Assembly (NCBI RefSeq): GCF_002086115.1
Contig: NZ_MVHJ01000012.1
Span: 104,017-168,016 of the forward strand
Source of the DNA: Mycolicibacterium bacteremicum
GTDB lineage: Bacteria > Actinomycetota > Actinomycetes > Mycobacteriales > Mycobacteriaceae
Reading direction: 5' to 3'
DNA length: 64,000 nucleotides
A program made the translations under genes and the position numbers. The notes beneath the pieces are model-generated. The model saw only the letters and a program-made list of their open reading frames with translations. It was not told where the DNA came from and ran no database searches. Positions 34,216 to 43,205 of this stretch are shown in pieces. How positions within the stretch are numbered: position 1 is the stretch's first letter; each line of letters begins with the position of its first letter.

Positions 34216-35517
34216 ATGAGCAACCGCAGACTTCTCGCACTCGGTTCCTGGCCGGAGGCCAAGCGGGTATCGGAGATCCTGCGCAAGGAGACCGTCGGGG
34301 GCGTCATCCTGCTCGTCGCCGCCGGGGCCGCGATCATCTGGGCCAATTCGCCATGGGCCGGCAGCTATTTCGCGATCCGCGACTTCCACATCGGGGGCGA
34401 GCCATTCGGTCTGCACCTGTCGTTGTCGATCGGACACTGGGCCGCCGACGGCCTGCTCGCACTGTTCTTCTTCGTCGTCGGCCTGGAGCTCAAACGCGAG
34501 TTCGTCGCCGGCGACCTGCGTGACCCGGGCCGCGCGGCACTGCCCATCGCCGCGGCCGTCGGCGGCATGGCAGCCCCCGCGCTGATCTTCGCCGCCATCG
34601 CCTGGCGGGGAGGCGAGGGGGCGCTACACGGCTGGGCCATCCCCACGGCGACCGACATCGCCTTCGCGGTGGCCGTGCTCGCGGTCATCTCCACGCACCT
34701 GCCCTCGGCGCTGCGGATGTTCCTGCTGACCCTGGCCGTGGTCGACGATCTGCTGGCCATCACGGTCATCGCCGTGTTCTACACCGATGATCTCGACATC
34801 GGCGCGCTGGCCGCGGCGGTCATACCGCTGGCCCTGTTCGCGCTGTGCGTACAACGCGGGATCAAGGCCTGGTGGATCCTGGTCCCGTTGTCGATCGCGA
34901 CGTGGGTGCTGATGCACGAATCCGGTGTCCATGCCACCGTCGCCGGCGTGCTGCTCGGCTTCGCAGTGCCCGTCCACCGCTCGGTGACCCGCGCCGGCGC
35001 CGAGCTCGGGTCGGGAATGGCCGAATACTTCGAGCACAAGACCCGCCCGCTGTCGGCGGGTGTCGCCATCCCGGTCTTCGCCTTCTTCGCCGCGGGCGTC
35101 GCCCTGGGCGGATTCAGTGGTTTGGCCGAGGCGCTGACCAATCCCATCACCCTGGGCATCATCGCCGGCCTCGTGCTCGGCAAACCGGTCGGCATCTTCC
35201 TGACGACGTGGACGCTCTCGAAGGTCAGCCGCGCCGAATTGGACTCGTCGTTGCGGTGGGTCGACGTGCTCGGAGTGTCGATGCTCGCCGGGATCGGGTT
35301 CACCGTGTCGCTGCTGATCGGTGATTTGGCTTACAGCGACACGACACGCGAGGAGTTCGTGAAAGTCGGGGTGCTGACCGGGTCGCTGACCGCCGCGGTA
35401 CTGGCGTCGGTGCTGCTGGCCACGAGAAACGCCACATATCGCCGAATTCAGGCGGCGGAGACAGCCGACGATGATCACGACGGCGTGCCCGACATCTACC
35501 AGCCTCGACAGGACTGA
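34216..35517 (+). CDS. nhaA: Na+/H+ antiporter NhaA
   Basis: A 433-residue secondary antiporter exchanging H+ for Na+ across the inner membrane. It has the conserved helix IV segment [15 protein letters not shown] (TDIAFA) and the ion-binding Asp-Asp pair in [13 protein letters not shown], as well as [18 protein letters not shown] and [15 protein letters not shown]. About 11-12 membrane helices fit the family. A ribosome site (GGGAGA) precedes the ATG. The extreme C-terminus carries [14 protein letters not shown], an Asp-rich loop reminiscent of thrombospondin type-3 Ca2+ sites. I do not recall nhaA at this locus in M. tuberculosis, so this is probably an accessory insertion beside dxs. Confidence 0.93.
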   Translation: MSNRRLLALGSWPEAKRVSEILRKETVGGVILLVAAGAAIIWANSPWAGSYFAIRDFHIGGEPFGLHLSLSIGHWAADGLLALFFFVVGLELKREFVAGDLRDPGRAALPIAAAVGGMAAPALIFAAIAWRGGEGALHGWAIPTATDIAFAVAVLAVISTHLPSALRMFLLTLAVVDDLLAITVIAVFYTDDLDIGALAAAVIPLALFALCVQRGIKAWWILVPLSIATWVLMHESGVHATVAGVLLGFAVPVHRSVTRAGAELGSGMAEYFEHKTRPLSAGVAIPVFAFFAAGVALGGFSGLAEALTNPITLGIIAGLVLGKPVGIFLTTWTLSKVSRAELDSSLRWVDVLGVSMLAGIGFTVSLLIGDLAYSDTTREEFVKVGVLTGSLTAAVLASVLLATRNATYRRIQAAETADDDHDGVPDIYQPRQD

Positions 35518-35544
35518 GGGGTATCGCGTGGGTAAGCTGGCGGG

Positions 35545-37455
35545 ATGCTTAAACAGATCCGCGGACCCGCAGATCTGCAGCGCCTGTCGCAGTCTCAGCT
35601 CGGCGAGCTGGCCGGTGAGATCCGTGAATTCCTGATTCACAAGGTAGCTGCAACCGGCGGACATTTGGGCCCCAACCTCGGCGTCGTCGAGCTGACCCTG
35701 GCGTTGCACCGGGTGTTCGATTCGCCGCATGATCCGATCATCTTCGACACCGGACATCAGTCCTATGTGCACAAGATCCTGACCGGACGCGCCGACGACT
35801 TCGACCGTCTGCGGATGAAGGACGGCCTCTCCGGCTATCCGGCCCGCACCGAGAGCGAACACGACTGGGTCGAGTCGAGCCACGCCAGCACCGCGCTGTC
35901 CTATGCCGACGGGTTGGCCAAGGCATTCGAGTTGGCCGGGCACCGTAACCGCCATGTCGTCGCCGTCGTCGGTGACGGCGCGCTCACCGGCGGTATGTGC
36001 TGGGAGGCGCTGAACAACATCGCCGGGTCCAACCGGCCCGTCGTCGTCGTGGTCAACGACAACGGCCGCAGCTACGCGCCGACCATCGGCGGCCTGGCCG
36101 ACCATCTGGCCGCGCTCCGGCTGCAGCCCGAGTACGAGAAGTTCCTGGAGCGGGGCCGCGATGTGGTGCGCGGCGTGCCGGTCATCGGCGAGATCTGCTA
36201 CCAGGCCATGCACAGCGTCAAGGCGGGTCTCAAGGATGCGCTGCAGCCGCAGGCCATGTTCACCGATCTGGGCCTGAAGTACGTCGGCCCGATCGACGGT
36301 CATGACGAGCACGCGGTCGAGGCGGCGCTGCGGCACGCACGTGGGTTCAACGCGCCGGTCATCGTGCACGTGGTGACCCGCAAGGGCATGGGCTACGCCC
36401 CGGCCGAGGCCGACGAGGCCGAGCAGATGCATGCCTGCGGCGTCATCGATCCGGTCACCGGGCAGGCGACCGCCGTCTCAGCGCCGGGGTGGACCGGCAC
36501 GTTCTCCGACGAACTGATCAAGATCGCCAAGCGCCGCCGCGACGTCGTCGCGATCACCGCGGCCATGCCCGGACCCACCGGACTGGCGGCTTTCGGCCAG
36601 CTCTACCCCGACCGGCTGTTCGACGTCGGCATCGCCGAGCAGCACGCGATGACCTCGGCGGCGGGTCTGGCGATGGGCGGCCTGCATCCGGTGGTGGCGG
36701 TCTACTCGACCTTCCTCAACCGCGCCTTCGATCAGATGATGATGGACGTTGCCCTGCACAAACTGCCGGTGACGATCGTGCTCGACCGTGCGGGCGTGAC
36801 CGGTCCCGACGGGGCCAGCCATCACGGTGTGTGGGATCTGTCCATCCTCGGCATCGTGCCCGGAATGCGCGTCGCCGCACCGCGGGACGCCTCGCGGTTG
36901 CGCGAGGAACTCGGTGAGGCACTCGACGTCAAGGACGGCCCCACGGCCATCCGGTTCCCCAAGGGTGCTGTCGGCGAGGACATCCCGGCCCTGGAGCGCC
37001 GTGACGGCCTGGACATCCTGGCCAAGCCCGGCCCCGAACTGTCCGAGGACGTCCTGCTCATCGCGGTCGGCTCCTTCGCCCAGATGGGTCTGTCGGTGGC
37101 GCAACGCCTGCAGCAGCAGGGCATCGGCGTCACCGTCGTCGATCCGCGCTGGGTGTTGCCGGTACCCGAGGCGCTGCACACGTTGGCCAAGGCACACAAG
37201 CTGGTGGTCACCGTCGAGGACAGCGGCGTGCACGGTGGCATCGGATCATCGGTGTCGGCGGCCCTGCGTCGCAACGAGATCGACGTGCCGTGCCGCGATG
37301 TGGGTGTGCCGCAGGAGTTCCAGCCGCACGCCTCGCGGGGTGAGGTGCTCACCGACATCGGCTTGACCGATCAGCACATCGCCCGGCAGATCACCGGGTG
37401 GGTGGCCGCGCTGGGATCAGCGGTGGGGGATCGGGTCGAGAACAGCGTCGACTGA
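35545..37455 (+). CDS. dxs: 1-deoxy-D-xylulose-5-phosphate synthase
   Basis: First enzyme of the MEP isoprenoid pathway: a thiamine-diphosphate-dependent condensation of pyruvate with glyceraldehyde 3-phosphate. At 636 residues it is full length. ThDP/Mg2+ motifs are [18 protein letters not shown] and [21 protein letters not shown] and the [18 protein letters not shown] loop are present, as is the transketolase Pyr domain with [18 protein letters not shown] and [17 protein letters not shown]. It corresponds to Rv2682c (dxs1). A small EspG-like gene begins four bases after the stop. Confidence 0.97.
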   Translation: MLKQIRGPADLQRLSQSQLGELAGEIREFLIHKVAATGGHLGPNLGVVELTLALHRVFDSPHDPIIFDTGHQSYVHKILTGRADDFDRLRMKDGLSGYPARTESEHDWVESSHASTALSYADGLAKAFELAGHRNRHVVAVVGDGALTGGMCWEALNNIAGSNRPVVVVVNDNGRSYAPTIGGLADHLAALRLQPEYEKFLERGRDVVRGVPVIGEICYQAMHSVKAGLKDALQPQAMFTDLGLKYVGPIDGHDEHAVEAALRHARGFNAPVIVHVVTRKGMGYAPAEADEAEQMHACGVIDPVTGQATAVSAPGWTGTFSDELIKIAKRRRDVVAITAAMPGPTGLAAFGQLYPDRLFDVGIAEQHAMTSAAGLAMGGLHPVVAVYSTFLNRAFDQMMMDVALHKLPVTIVLDRAGVTGPDGASHHGVWDLSILGIVPGMRVAAPRDASRLREELGEALDVKDGPTAIRFPKGAVGEDIPALERRDGLDILAKPGPELSEDVLLIAVGSFAQMGLSVAQRLQQQGIGVTVVDPRWVLPVPEALHTLAKAHKLVVTVEDSGVHGGIGSSVSAALRRNEIDVPCRDVGVPQEFQPHASRGEVLTDIGLTDQHIARQITGWVAALGSAVGDRVENSVD

Positions 37456-37459
37456 GTCG

Positions 37460-38170
37460 GTGCTGATTCAGGTCGGCTCTATCGCAGTCGTTGATCTGGA
37501 GGCTGCGCTGGAGCTGTATGCCGAAACAGTGCTGCCCGAACCACTGGGCCGCAGCCGGCCGGTCGGGTCCCTGTGGTTGGCCAGCCGAAACGTCGAGCCC
37601 ATCGAGACTCGCCTGAGCGACGGTGATCTGCGCCGTATGCAGCCATGGGTGGCGGCCCTTGTCCGGCCCGATGTAAGTGTGCAGTGTCGGGTCGAGTATT
37701 CGGACGGAAACGCCGATGACCGGCGACTGTATGCCGTGCGTGGCCAGGGCGTGGGATTCGTTGCAGTGCAACGCCGATGCGACGGGATGGACACGATTGA
37801 CGTGTACTCGGCAGCGCCGGATGTGCTGAGCCAAGCAGTTGCGGAATCGGCCGGGCTGGTCGGTGCCGGTACACGCTGGCGCATCGAGTTGGCCGACCGC
37901 CATGCCGATGCGGACCGTTATGACGATCTGGGTTTTCTGATTCCGGGCAGTGAGCGTGAGCGGTCGAATGCCACCATCGTCGACCGCGGGTCCATCACCG
38001 CGACAGGAACGCTGCGAGTCGGCGACAGATTCGTGCAATGGGTGCAGATCGATGGTGATGGCGACTACATACTCGATCCTGCTGAGCCGGGCAGCGCAGA
38101 GCCGCTCGACATCGAGACGATGACGGGATGTGTTGCCGGGCTCATCGCCGCCGATCTCAGTCGACGCTGA
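37460..38170 (+). CDS. EspG-like type VII secretion chaperone (tentative)
   Basis: A 236-residue soluble protein. Its pattern (LYAETVLPEPLG; WVAALVRPDVSVQCRVEY; YAVRGQGVGFVAVQRRCDGM; DVYSAAPDVLSQAVAES; C-terminal ATGTLRVGDRFVQWVQIDGDGDY, split here) resembles EspG-fold proteins, the cytosolic chaperones of PE/PPE and related ESX substrates. The likeness is in overall layout rather than a diagnostic motif. GTG 37460 lies four bases after the dxs stop, so it may be co-transcribed with dxs. Its 3' end overlaps by 14 bases the convergent membrane gene of a cassette that contains an EspC-like protein, which supports the ESX link. Confidence 0.5.
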   Translation: MLIQVGSIAVVDLEAALELYAETVLPEPLGRSRPVGSLWLASRNVEPIETRLSDGDLRRMQPWVAALVRPDVSVQCRVEYSDGNADDRRLYAVRGQGVGFVAVQRRCDGMDTIDVYSAAPDVLSQAVAESAGLVGAGTRWRIELADRHADADRYDDLGFLIPGSERERSNATIVDRGSITATGTLRVGDRFVQWVQIDGDGDYILDPAEPGSAEPLDIETMTGCVAGLIAADLSRR

Positions 38171-38903
38171 AATCCTGCTCGTCGAGCCGGCGTAGTCCGC
38201 GACTGTCCGCCAGTTCGTCACGGTGCTCGGGATGCTGCCAGTAGAACCGGACCCACCGCCGGAGTGAGTTCGAATCGCCCATGATGGCGTCGGCTACCAG
38301 CATGATGCTGCGGCCCTCGGGAAGGATGAAGACGATGACGTCGTGAAAAGACTTCTTTCGCTTCGGTTGATGGTCGAGGATGTCCTCCACATCGCTCCAG
38401 GGCCCCTGCTTATAGGTGCCCCATTGCCCGTTCCACACTTCGAAACCGGCTGGGCTGAGCCGTAGATGGCCACCGCCACCGTGTTTGATTATTCGGAAGA
38501 GGGTGGGGATTCCGAAGAGAAGCAGGAAGACCGACCCGGTGTATGCCATGGACCGTTCGACTCCGGTCGGTACGTAGTCGAGCATGCCGAGCGTGTTGAA
38601 GACCAGGAACAAAGTAGCCGTGACCGTCGTCGCGGCGGTGGCGACCACAAAGACGGTGTCCAAACTCGACGGCGGCCGCAACAGAATCGCGCCCGAGCCC
38701 ACGGACCTGCGGGGTGTTGACCTACCGGATGTCGCGTAGATGAAGTAGTAGGCGAATCCGAATGCCCACAGCGCCAGACCGAGCATTACCGCAGCGGTCA
38801 AATAGCTGTTGCGTGACAACCAGATCACCGCCCAGACGGCAGCGAACACGCCGAATCCGAAGAGTGCTACCGCGATGACGGCCGGCTTTGGTTTGAGCTT
38901 CAT
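38157..38903 (-). CDS. Four-helix membrane protein of the ESX-like cassette
   Basis: A 248-residue protein. Helices at about 8-28 (AVIALFGF-like, VIAVALFGFGVFAAVWAVI), 33-53 (LTAAVMLGLALWAFGFAYYF), 83-105 (TVFVVATAATTVTATLFLVF) and 117-137 (AYTGSVFLLLFGIPTLF) are followed by a C-terminal cytoplasmic domain of about 105 residues. That domain has a PH-like look (LRLSPAGFEVWNGQWG, GPWSDVEDILDHQP, VIVFILPEGRSIMLVAD). Its ATG overlaps the TGA of the upstream large protein (ATGA), so translation is coupled. It could be an immunity or accessory factor for that protein. No family is recognised with confidence. Confidence 0.72.
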   Translation of the reverse strand: MKLKPKPAVIAVALFGFGVFAAVWAVIWLSRNSYLTAAVMLGLALWAFGFAYYFIYATSGRSTPRRSVGSGAILLRPPSSLDTVFVVATAATTVTATLFLVFNTLGMLDYVPTGVERSMAYTGSVFLLLFGIPTLFRIIKHGGGGHLRLSPAGFEVWNGQWGTYKQGPWSDVEDILDHQPKRKKSFHDVIVFILPEGRSIMLVADAIMGDSNSLRRWVRFYWQHPEHRDELADSRGLRRLDEQDFSVD

Positions 38904-40270
38904 CGTGGACAAAACGTGTTTCCAATCCAGTTGCCCAGGGCTTTGCCTCCGCCGGCCGCCACGGTCGCCGCCAGAACAGCGGTTACCGGGCCGCCGCCCG
39001 AGGTCGCTACTCCGGCCAACGCGCCTGCCGTCAAGGACGTCGCACCTTCCGCGGCAGCCACACACTTCTGAAAGCCCGTGTCGGCTACCGCAACGTCCCA
39101 GAGCGCGGTCGCCAGGCCGAAAGCGGGACCTCCGTACTTAGCCCCCGTCTTGACGTGTTCCAGGGCCTCCTGGCTCAGCATGGGAATGCCGTGCTCGGCC
39201 TGCGCACCCAAACCGGTGATACCTGCATCGATCGTCATCAGCGCGGGATTGCTGAGCAATTGAACCGGGACGTCCGCCTGTCGGCCGTCGGGGGTTCTGA
39301 TCGTTCCGGTCCTGCTGCCGTCCGGACGCTCAATCAAGGTCGTGATGGTGCCGTCGGCCATCTGAATCGTCGTCACATCTGCGTTGGCAATGCTGTGGTG
39401 GGCGAACTCATTGAATGTCACCGATGTCGATTTTGAGATCTCATTGCCATCCTTGTCGTAGTGGATCTCGGTCGTGGCCGGACCTCGATCGGAGAACTGG
39501 GCGTTGGCGTTCGCCGTCCTGACGTGCTTGCTGCCATCCTGCATGTAGATGGTGGTGACGGTCGCCAGCTCCTCTCCGGTCATCGGGTCGTATCGCTTCT
39601 CCGTCGTGGTTTCGCGGACCGTCTGCGACATCTCCGTATCGCGGATCAGTCCCTGCTGAATCGCTCCGAGCGGACTCAACGGATCGGGTACCTCATCACC
39701 TGGACGCTGAGATCCCGGAATCATCAGACTTCCGGGGTCGAGGGGATTCGGTGGTACGAAGCCGTGCGGCTGCGCGGCGTCGGTCAATGCGGCTGCGGCG
39801 GTGTCATCAGCCGATCCCACGGCTGTCAACAAGCCGTTCACGATGACCTGTTCGGCCTGTGCACGCCGCTCCAAGGCCGCGACCTGCTCAATGGTCATTT
39901 GCGCGCCGGCGATCAGCACAACCCACTGCTCGTTGACCCGCAACTGACCGCTCATGTCGATCTGATCCGCCTTGTTCAGCAACGCCGTCCGGGGTGGAGC
40001 AATGGTGCCGGCGCCCGAGATCAGGGCTTCACCTACCGCCGTCGCATAGGTGGAAAAGGCACCGGTTTGCTTCTGCGCACGGTCGAACATCGACGTGGCG
40101 GCAGTGTGGGCATCACCTGACCATGCCTTGGTGTCGGGCATGGTCGCGATGTTGGTATTCAGCGTGGTGACGGCGTTGTCGACCGCGACGCCGCCGTCTT
40201 TGACCGCTTGACCGGTGAACGTGAGGGAATCAGGATTCCACCGTTCCAGCCGAGAACGCGAGGGCAGCAC
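38900..40270 (-). CDS. Large WXG-like protein with glycine-rich hydrophobic C-terminus (putative T7SS substrate/effector)
   Basis: A 456-residue protein of three parts. Residues 1 to about 160 are helical with a W-S-G turn at 50-52 (DTKAWSGDAHTAATSMFDRA) like the WXG100/ESX helix-turn-helix. About 200-370 is Thr/Asp-rich and beta-like (RYDPMTGEELATVTTIYMQD, IHYDKDGNEISKSTS, TLIERPDGSRTGTIRTPDG), recalling RHS-like stalks. The final ~85 residues are Ala/Gly-rich and hydrophobic with GxxxG-type spacing (TAGALAGVATSGGGPVTAVL, ATVAAGGGKALGNWIGN). GTG 40270 follows the EspC-like stop by four bases. A membrane-acting effector is an inference; a structural or secretion role is equally open. Confidence 0.65.
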   Translation of the reverse strand: MLPSRSRLERWNPDSLTFTGQAVKDGGVAVDNAVTTLNTNIATMPDTKAWSGDAHTAATSMFDRAQKQTGAFSTYATAVGEALISGAGTIAPPRTALLNKADQIDMSGQLRVNEQWVVLIAGAQMTIEQVAALERRAQAEQVIVNGLLTAVGSADDTAAAALTDAAQPHGFVPPNPLDPGSLMIPGSQRPGDEVPDPLSPLGAIQQGLIRDTEMSQTVRETTTEKRYDPMTGEELATVTTIYMQDGSKHVRTANANAQFSDRGPATTEIHYDKDGNEISKSTSVTFNEFAHHSIANADVTTIQMADGTITTLIERPDGSRTGTIRTPDGRQADVPVQLLSNPALMTIDAGITGLGAQAEHGIPMLSQEALEHVKTGAKYGGPAFGLATALWDVAVADTGFQKCVAAAEGATSLTAGALAGVATSGGGPVTAVLAATVAAGGGKALGNWIGNTFCPR

Positions 40271-40274
40271 GGTC

Positions 40275-40559
40275 TCAGAAAATCCCGCCGAAGCTGCCGG
40301 CCAGATCAGAATCGCTGACGTCGTAGGCGCCGCCGGCGCCCCGCACCGAGGTGCCCATCTGGTTAATGTCAGCGGCGATCTGGTCGGCGATCTGTGTGAT
40401 GTGGGCACCCACAAGGCGGGCCGTCCATTGGGTGGTCGAACCGTCCAGCCCATCGGCCGCGGCGGCAACCTTGCCGCCGACGTCGGCCTCGCGAATGATG
40501 CCTGCCGCAATATCGACCTGGCCGGCGAAGGCGCGCAGGATCTCTGGGTCAACCTGCAC
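40275..40559 (-). CDS. EspC/DUF2580-like type VII secretion target
   Basis: A 94-residue helical-hairpin protein matching the EspC (DUF2580) pattern: VDPEILRAFAGQVDIAAG, then AAAADGLDGSTTQW, then IADQIAADINQMGTSVRGAG. It ends with a T7SS secretion signal YxxxD (Tyr79-DVS-Asp83). GTG 40559 is preceded by a G-rich ribosome site six bases upstream. It is first in a three-gene run (EspC-like, large WXG-like, membrane protein) with gaps of four bases or less. EspC-type proteins are co-secreted with larger partners, here presumably the adjacent gene product. Confidence 0.8.
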   Translation of the reverse strand: MQVDPEILRAFAGQVDIAAGIIREADVGGKVAAAADGLDGSTTQWTARLVGAHITQIADQIAADINQMGTSVRGAGGAYDVSDSDLAGSFGGIF

Positions 40560-40633
40560 CGTTAGCCCCCCGCCGTCTTCGTCCCTCCGACAGTTACCCT
40601 AATCGAAGATCAGAACATGCCTTCACGCCAATT

Positions 40634-41227
40634 TCAGGACCAAGCGGTACCCGCAATGTCCCGCTGAGAGCGTCGTCGTGCAGATATGGCCACACCGGCG
40701 CTGTGGGACGGACATTCGGTCGGCCGATGACGCTCAGGCGTCCCCGTCGTCCTGGGGCCCGCCAGTCGGCGTTGCCTGAGCACCCACGCCGCCACCGCGA
40801 GCACCAGCACCAGTGCGCCGAGCACCCCGGTCTGGACGATGGTCCTGGCGAATTCCGGACCCTGGCCCACGAGTTTGGCCGCCTCCACCGACTGCACCAC
40901 GATCTCCTTGATGCAAGCCAGGATTCCGACGACCAGAAACGGTTCGACGGCGATCTCGTGGGACCGCAGGCTGGTCCGCACGGCGTAGAGCAGCTCGACG
41001 AAGATGAAGATCAGCAGTACGCCGTCCAAGACCTCCAGCATGACGTTGGAGGTGGGCGTGTCCAGTAACGAGAACATGGTCTTGACCTGGGCCACCAGCA
41101 GAGCCACCGCCCCGGCGACCAAAATGACCGCGATGGCCCAATAGATGGCGTCCTCGACGATGCTCAGCACGCGGTCGGCGAACCGTTGCCGGTCCTTCTC
41201 GTCGTGCGTCTCGTCTTTCTCGGCCAC
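40634..41227 (-). CDS. PsiE-family membrane protein
   Basis: A 197-residue protein of the phosphate-starvation-inducible PsiE family. Four helices are visible: SIVEDAIYWAIAVILVAGAV, VLDGVLLIFIFVELLYAV, VEPFLVVGILACIKEIVVQS and TIVQTGVLGALVLVLAVAAW. They are flanked by a charged N-terminus and an Arg-rich C-terminal tail. GTG 41227 is the start. Its role is unknown; the family name comes from E. coli expression data. It lies 43 bases after the RNase D-like gene on the same strand. Confidence 0.85.
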   Translation of the reverse strand: MAEKDETHDEKDRQRFADRVLSIVEDAIYWAIAVILVAGAVALLVAQVKTMFSLLDTPTSNVMLEVLDGVLLIFIFVELLYAVRTSLRSHEIAVEPFLVVGILACIKEIVVQSVEAAKLVGQGPEFARTIVQTGVLGALVLVLAVAAWVLRQRRLAGPRTTGTPERHRPTECPSHSAGVAISARRRSQRDIAGTAWS

Positions 41228-41270
41228 GGTGATCGTCCTCCAGGTCGCAGGTGGTCGAGATTCTCGCCGG

Positions 41271-42545
41271 TCAGTCCGACGACGCGTCGGGCGCCGCGGT
41301 CAGCGCCTCGGTCAACACGGGCACCGTCAGCTCCCGTTGCCACGGCCGGGCACCGGCCTGCACCAGGAACTCCTCGACGCCGGCTCGCACATCGGCGACC
41401 GGCTGCCAATCCCAGCACAACCGGCGGACGGTATCGGGGGTCAGCAGATTCTCGGTGGGCACCGAAACCCGTTCCGAGAGTGCGGCTAGTCCGGCGCGGG
41501 CAGCCTCCAGACGCTCGGCGGCCTCGGGCTTACGCCGCGACCAGCGGGCCGGCGGCGGCGGACCGGTGGTCGGCTCGGAACCCGACGGCGGATTCGGATC
41601 CGTGCGGGCGCGCGCCAATGCGTCCAACCACACCTGCGCGCTGCGGCGCTGGCGACTACCACCGAAAACCGGTAGCGCCGTGAGTTTCTCGACGGTGTCG
41701 GGATCGGCGGTCGCCGCGTTGACGATCGCGGCATCGGGCAGGATGCGGCCCGGCGCGATATCGCGACGCTGCGCGATACGGTCCCTGGTGATCCACAGTT
41801 CACGCACCGCCGCCAGCGCCCGCGGATCGCGCACCTTGTGGATCCCCGATGTCCGCCGCCACCTGTCGCGCCGGGTGACGGTCGGTTCGGCGGTGCGCAG
41901 GTATTCGAATTCCTGTGCCGCCCAATCGGATTTGCCCTGCTCGGCCAGCACGGCGGCCACGGCGTCGCGCAACTCCAGCAGCACCTCGACATCCAGCGCG
42001 GCGTAGTTCAACCAGTCCGCCGGCAGCGGGCGCTTGGACCAGTCGGCCGCCCCGTGTCCCTTCACCAGGCCCAGGCCGAGCAGCCTGCGCACCATCTCGG
42101 CGAGGTTCACCCGCTCGAAACCGGCCAACCGGGCGCCGAGTTCGGTGTCGTAGAGCCGCGGGGGTGTCATGCCGAGCTCGGCCAGGCACGGCAGATCCTG
42201 GTCGGCGGCGTGCAGCACCCACTCGTCGGTGCTCAACACCTCCGCCAGCGGCGCCATCACCGTCAGCGGATCGCCGCCGTGATTGACCGGGTCGATCAGC
42301 ACGATGCCGGCACCGGCTCGCTTGATCTGGATCAGGTAGGCGCGGTTGGAGTACCGGAAGCCCGACGCGCGTTCGGCGTCGACGGCGAACGGCCCCGTTC
42401 CCGACGCCAACAATTCGGCCGCCTTGACCATGTCGCTGGGGTAGAAGGACACCGCCGGCACACCGTCGGCGGGTGCCAGCAGGGGAGTCGGTTCGGGTTC
42501 GGCGTCGGGCTCGACTTCGGCCCCGGATTCCTCGGATTCGGTCAT
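41271..42545 (-). CDS. RNase D-like 3'-5' exonuclease with HRDC domain (Rv2681-like)
   Basis: A 424-residue protein. The DEDD exonuclease domain (about 40-215) has the motif-1 region GPFAVDAERASGFRYSNRAY (Asp-Ala-Glu), motif 2 in VLHAADQDLPCLAE and motif 3 in WLNYAALDVEVLLEL (Tyr...Asp). An HRDC domain follows (VRELWITRDRIAQRRDIAPG). Likely functions in tRNA 3' processing or RNA turnover. The N-terminus is acidic and probably disordered. Its ATG overlaps the DUF3000 stop (ATGA). Confidence 0.92.
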   Translation of the reverse strand: MTESEESGAEVEPDAEPEPTPLLAPADGVPAVSFYPSDMVKAAELLASGTGPFAVDAERASGFRYSNRAYLIQIKRAGAGIVLIDPVNHGGDPLTVMAPLAEVLSTDEWVLHAADQDLPCLAELGMTPPRLYDTELGARLAGFERVNLAEMVRRLLGLGLVKGHGAADWSKRPLPADWLNYAALDVEVLLELRDAVAAVLAEQGKSDWAAQEFEYLRTAEPTVTRRDRWRRTSGIHKVRDPRALAAVRELWITRDRIAQRRDIAPGRILPDAAIVNAATADPDTVEKLTALPVFGGSRQRRSAQVWLDALARARTDPNPPSGSEPTTGPPPPARWSRRKPEAAERLEAARAGLAALSERVSVPTENLLTPDTVRRLCWDWQPVADVRAGVEEFLVQAGARPWQRELTVPVLTEALTAAPDASSD

Positions 42546-43126
42546 CAGGCGCGCGTGCGGGATCCCAAGCTGGTCACGCCGGCCGGTGGCAGACCGGCCG
42601 CATGCTCGAGCACCTCGCAGAACGCCTGCACGTGCGGACCCAACTCCAGGTCGGTGGCCGTCCAGGAGGCCCGCAGCTCCAGCTGGTGTGCCCGCGGCGG
42701 GCCGGAGATGTCGCCGTAGCGCACCGATGTGGTGGCCGTGACCGTGCCGCCCAGCGCGGTGACCGCCTCGGCGTGCCCGGCCAGGGCGTCCACCAGCCAG
42801 CTCCACGCCACCTCCGGCAGCAGCGGGTCGACGGCCTCGGTGGAGTCCAGATCGGCCTGGATGTAGGCGACCAGCCGCATGGTGCCATCCCAGGCCTCGG
42901 CGCCCTCGGGATCGTGCAGCAGGATCAGCCGGCCGAACGCGTCACCGTCGGATTTCTCCGGCACCACGGCGGCGTCCGGGTGGCGGACCTCGGCGCCCAG
43001 CGCATAGCTGAAGGGTGCCAGTCGCTGCGGCGGACGGATCGGACCGAGCTCGATTTCCGGCCGCACGGTTGCGGCATTCATCGCCGCAACCGCGGTGCGG
43101 AATTGAGCCGGTTCGACGGATGTCAC
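42545..43126 (-). CDS. DUF3000 protein (Rv2680-like)
   Basis: About 193 residues. Landmarks of the actinobacterial DUF3000 family: FRTAVAAMNAATVRPEIEL, PPQRLAPFSYALGAEV, FGRLILLHDPEGAEAWDGT and WSWLVDALAGH. GTG 43126 is proposed because a TAGCGT -10 (43135-43140) lies eight bases upstream, giving a leaderless start. A TTG at 43147 would add seven residues. It is coupled to the RNase D-like gene by ATGA and divergent from hemE. Function is unknown. Confidence 0.85.
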   Translation of the reverse strand: MTSVEPAQFRTAVAAMNAATVRPEIELGPIRPPQRLAPFSYALGAEVRHPDAAVVPEKSDGDAFGRLILLHDPEGAEAWDGTMRLVAYIQADLDSTEAVDPLLPEVAWSWLVDALAGHAEAVTALGGTVTATTSVRYGDISGPPRAHQLELRASWTATDLELGPHVQAFCEVLEHAAGLPPAGVTSLGSRTRA

Positions 43127-43205
43127 ATTGGTGGACGCTAGCCCCAACTGGTCTCAGCCTTGCGCAGGCGCGCCGACTGTCCGGCGCGTGGCAACATAGG
43201 GGCCG

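Noticed and set aside
34624..36432. Open frame of about 600 codons on the minus strand across nhaA and dxs.
   Set aside because: Antisense to two secure genes that it would span; no domain recognised.
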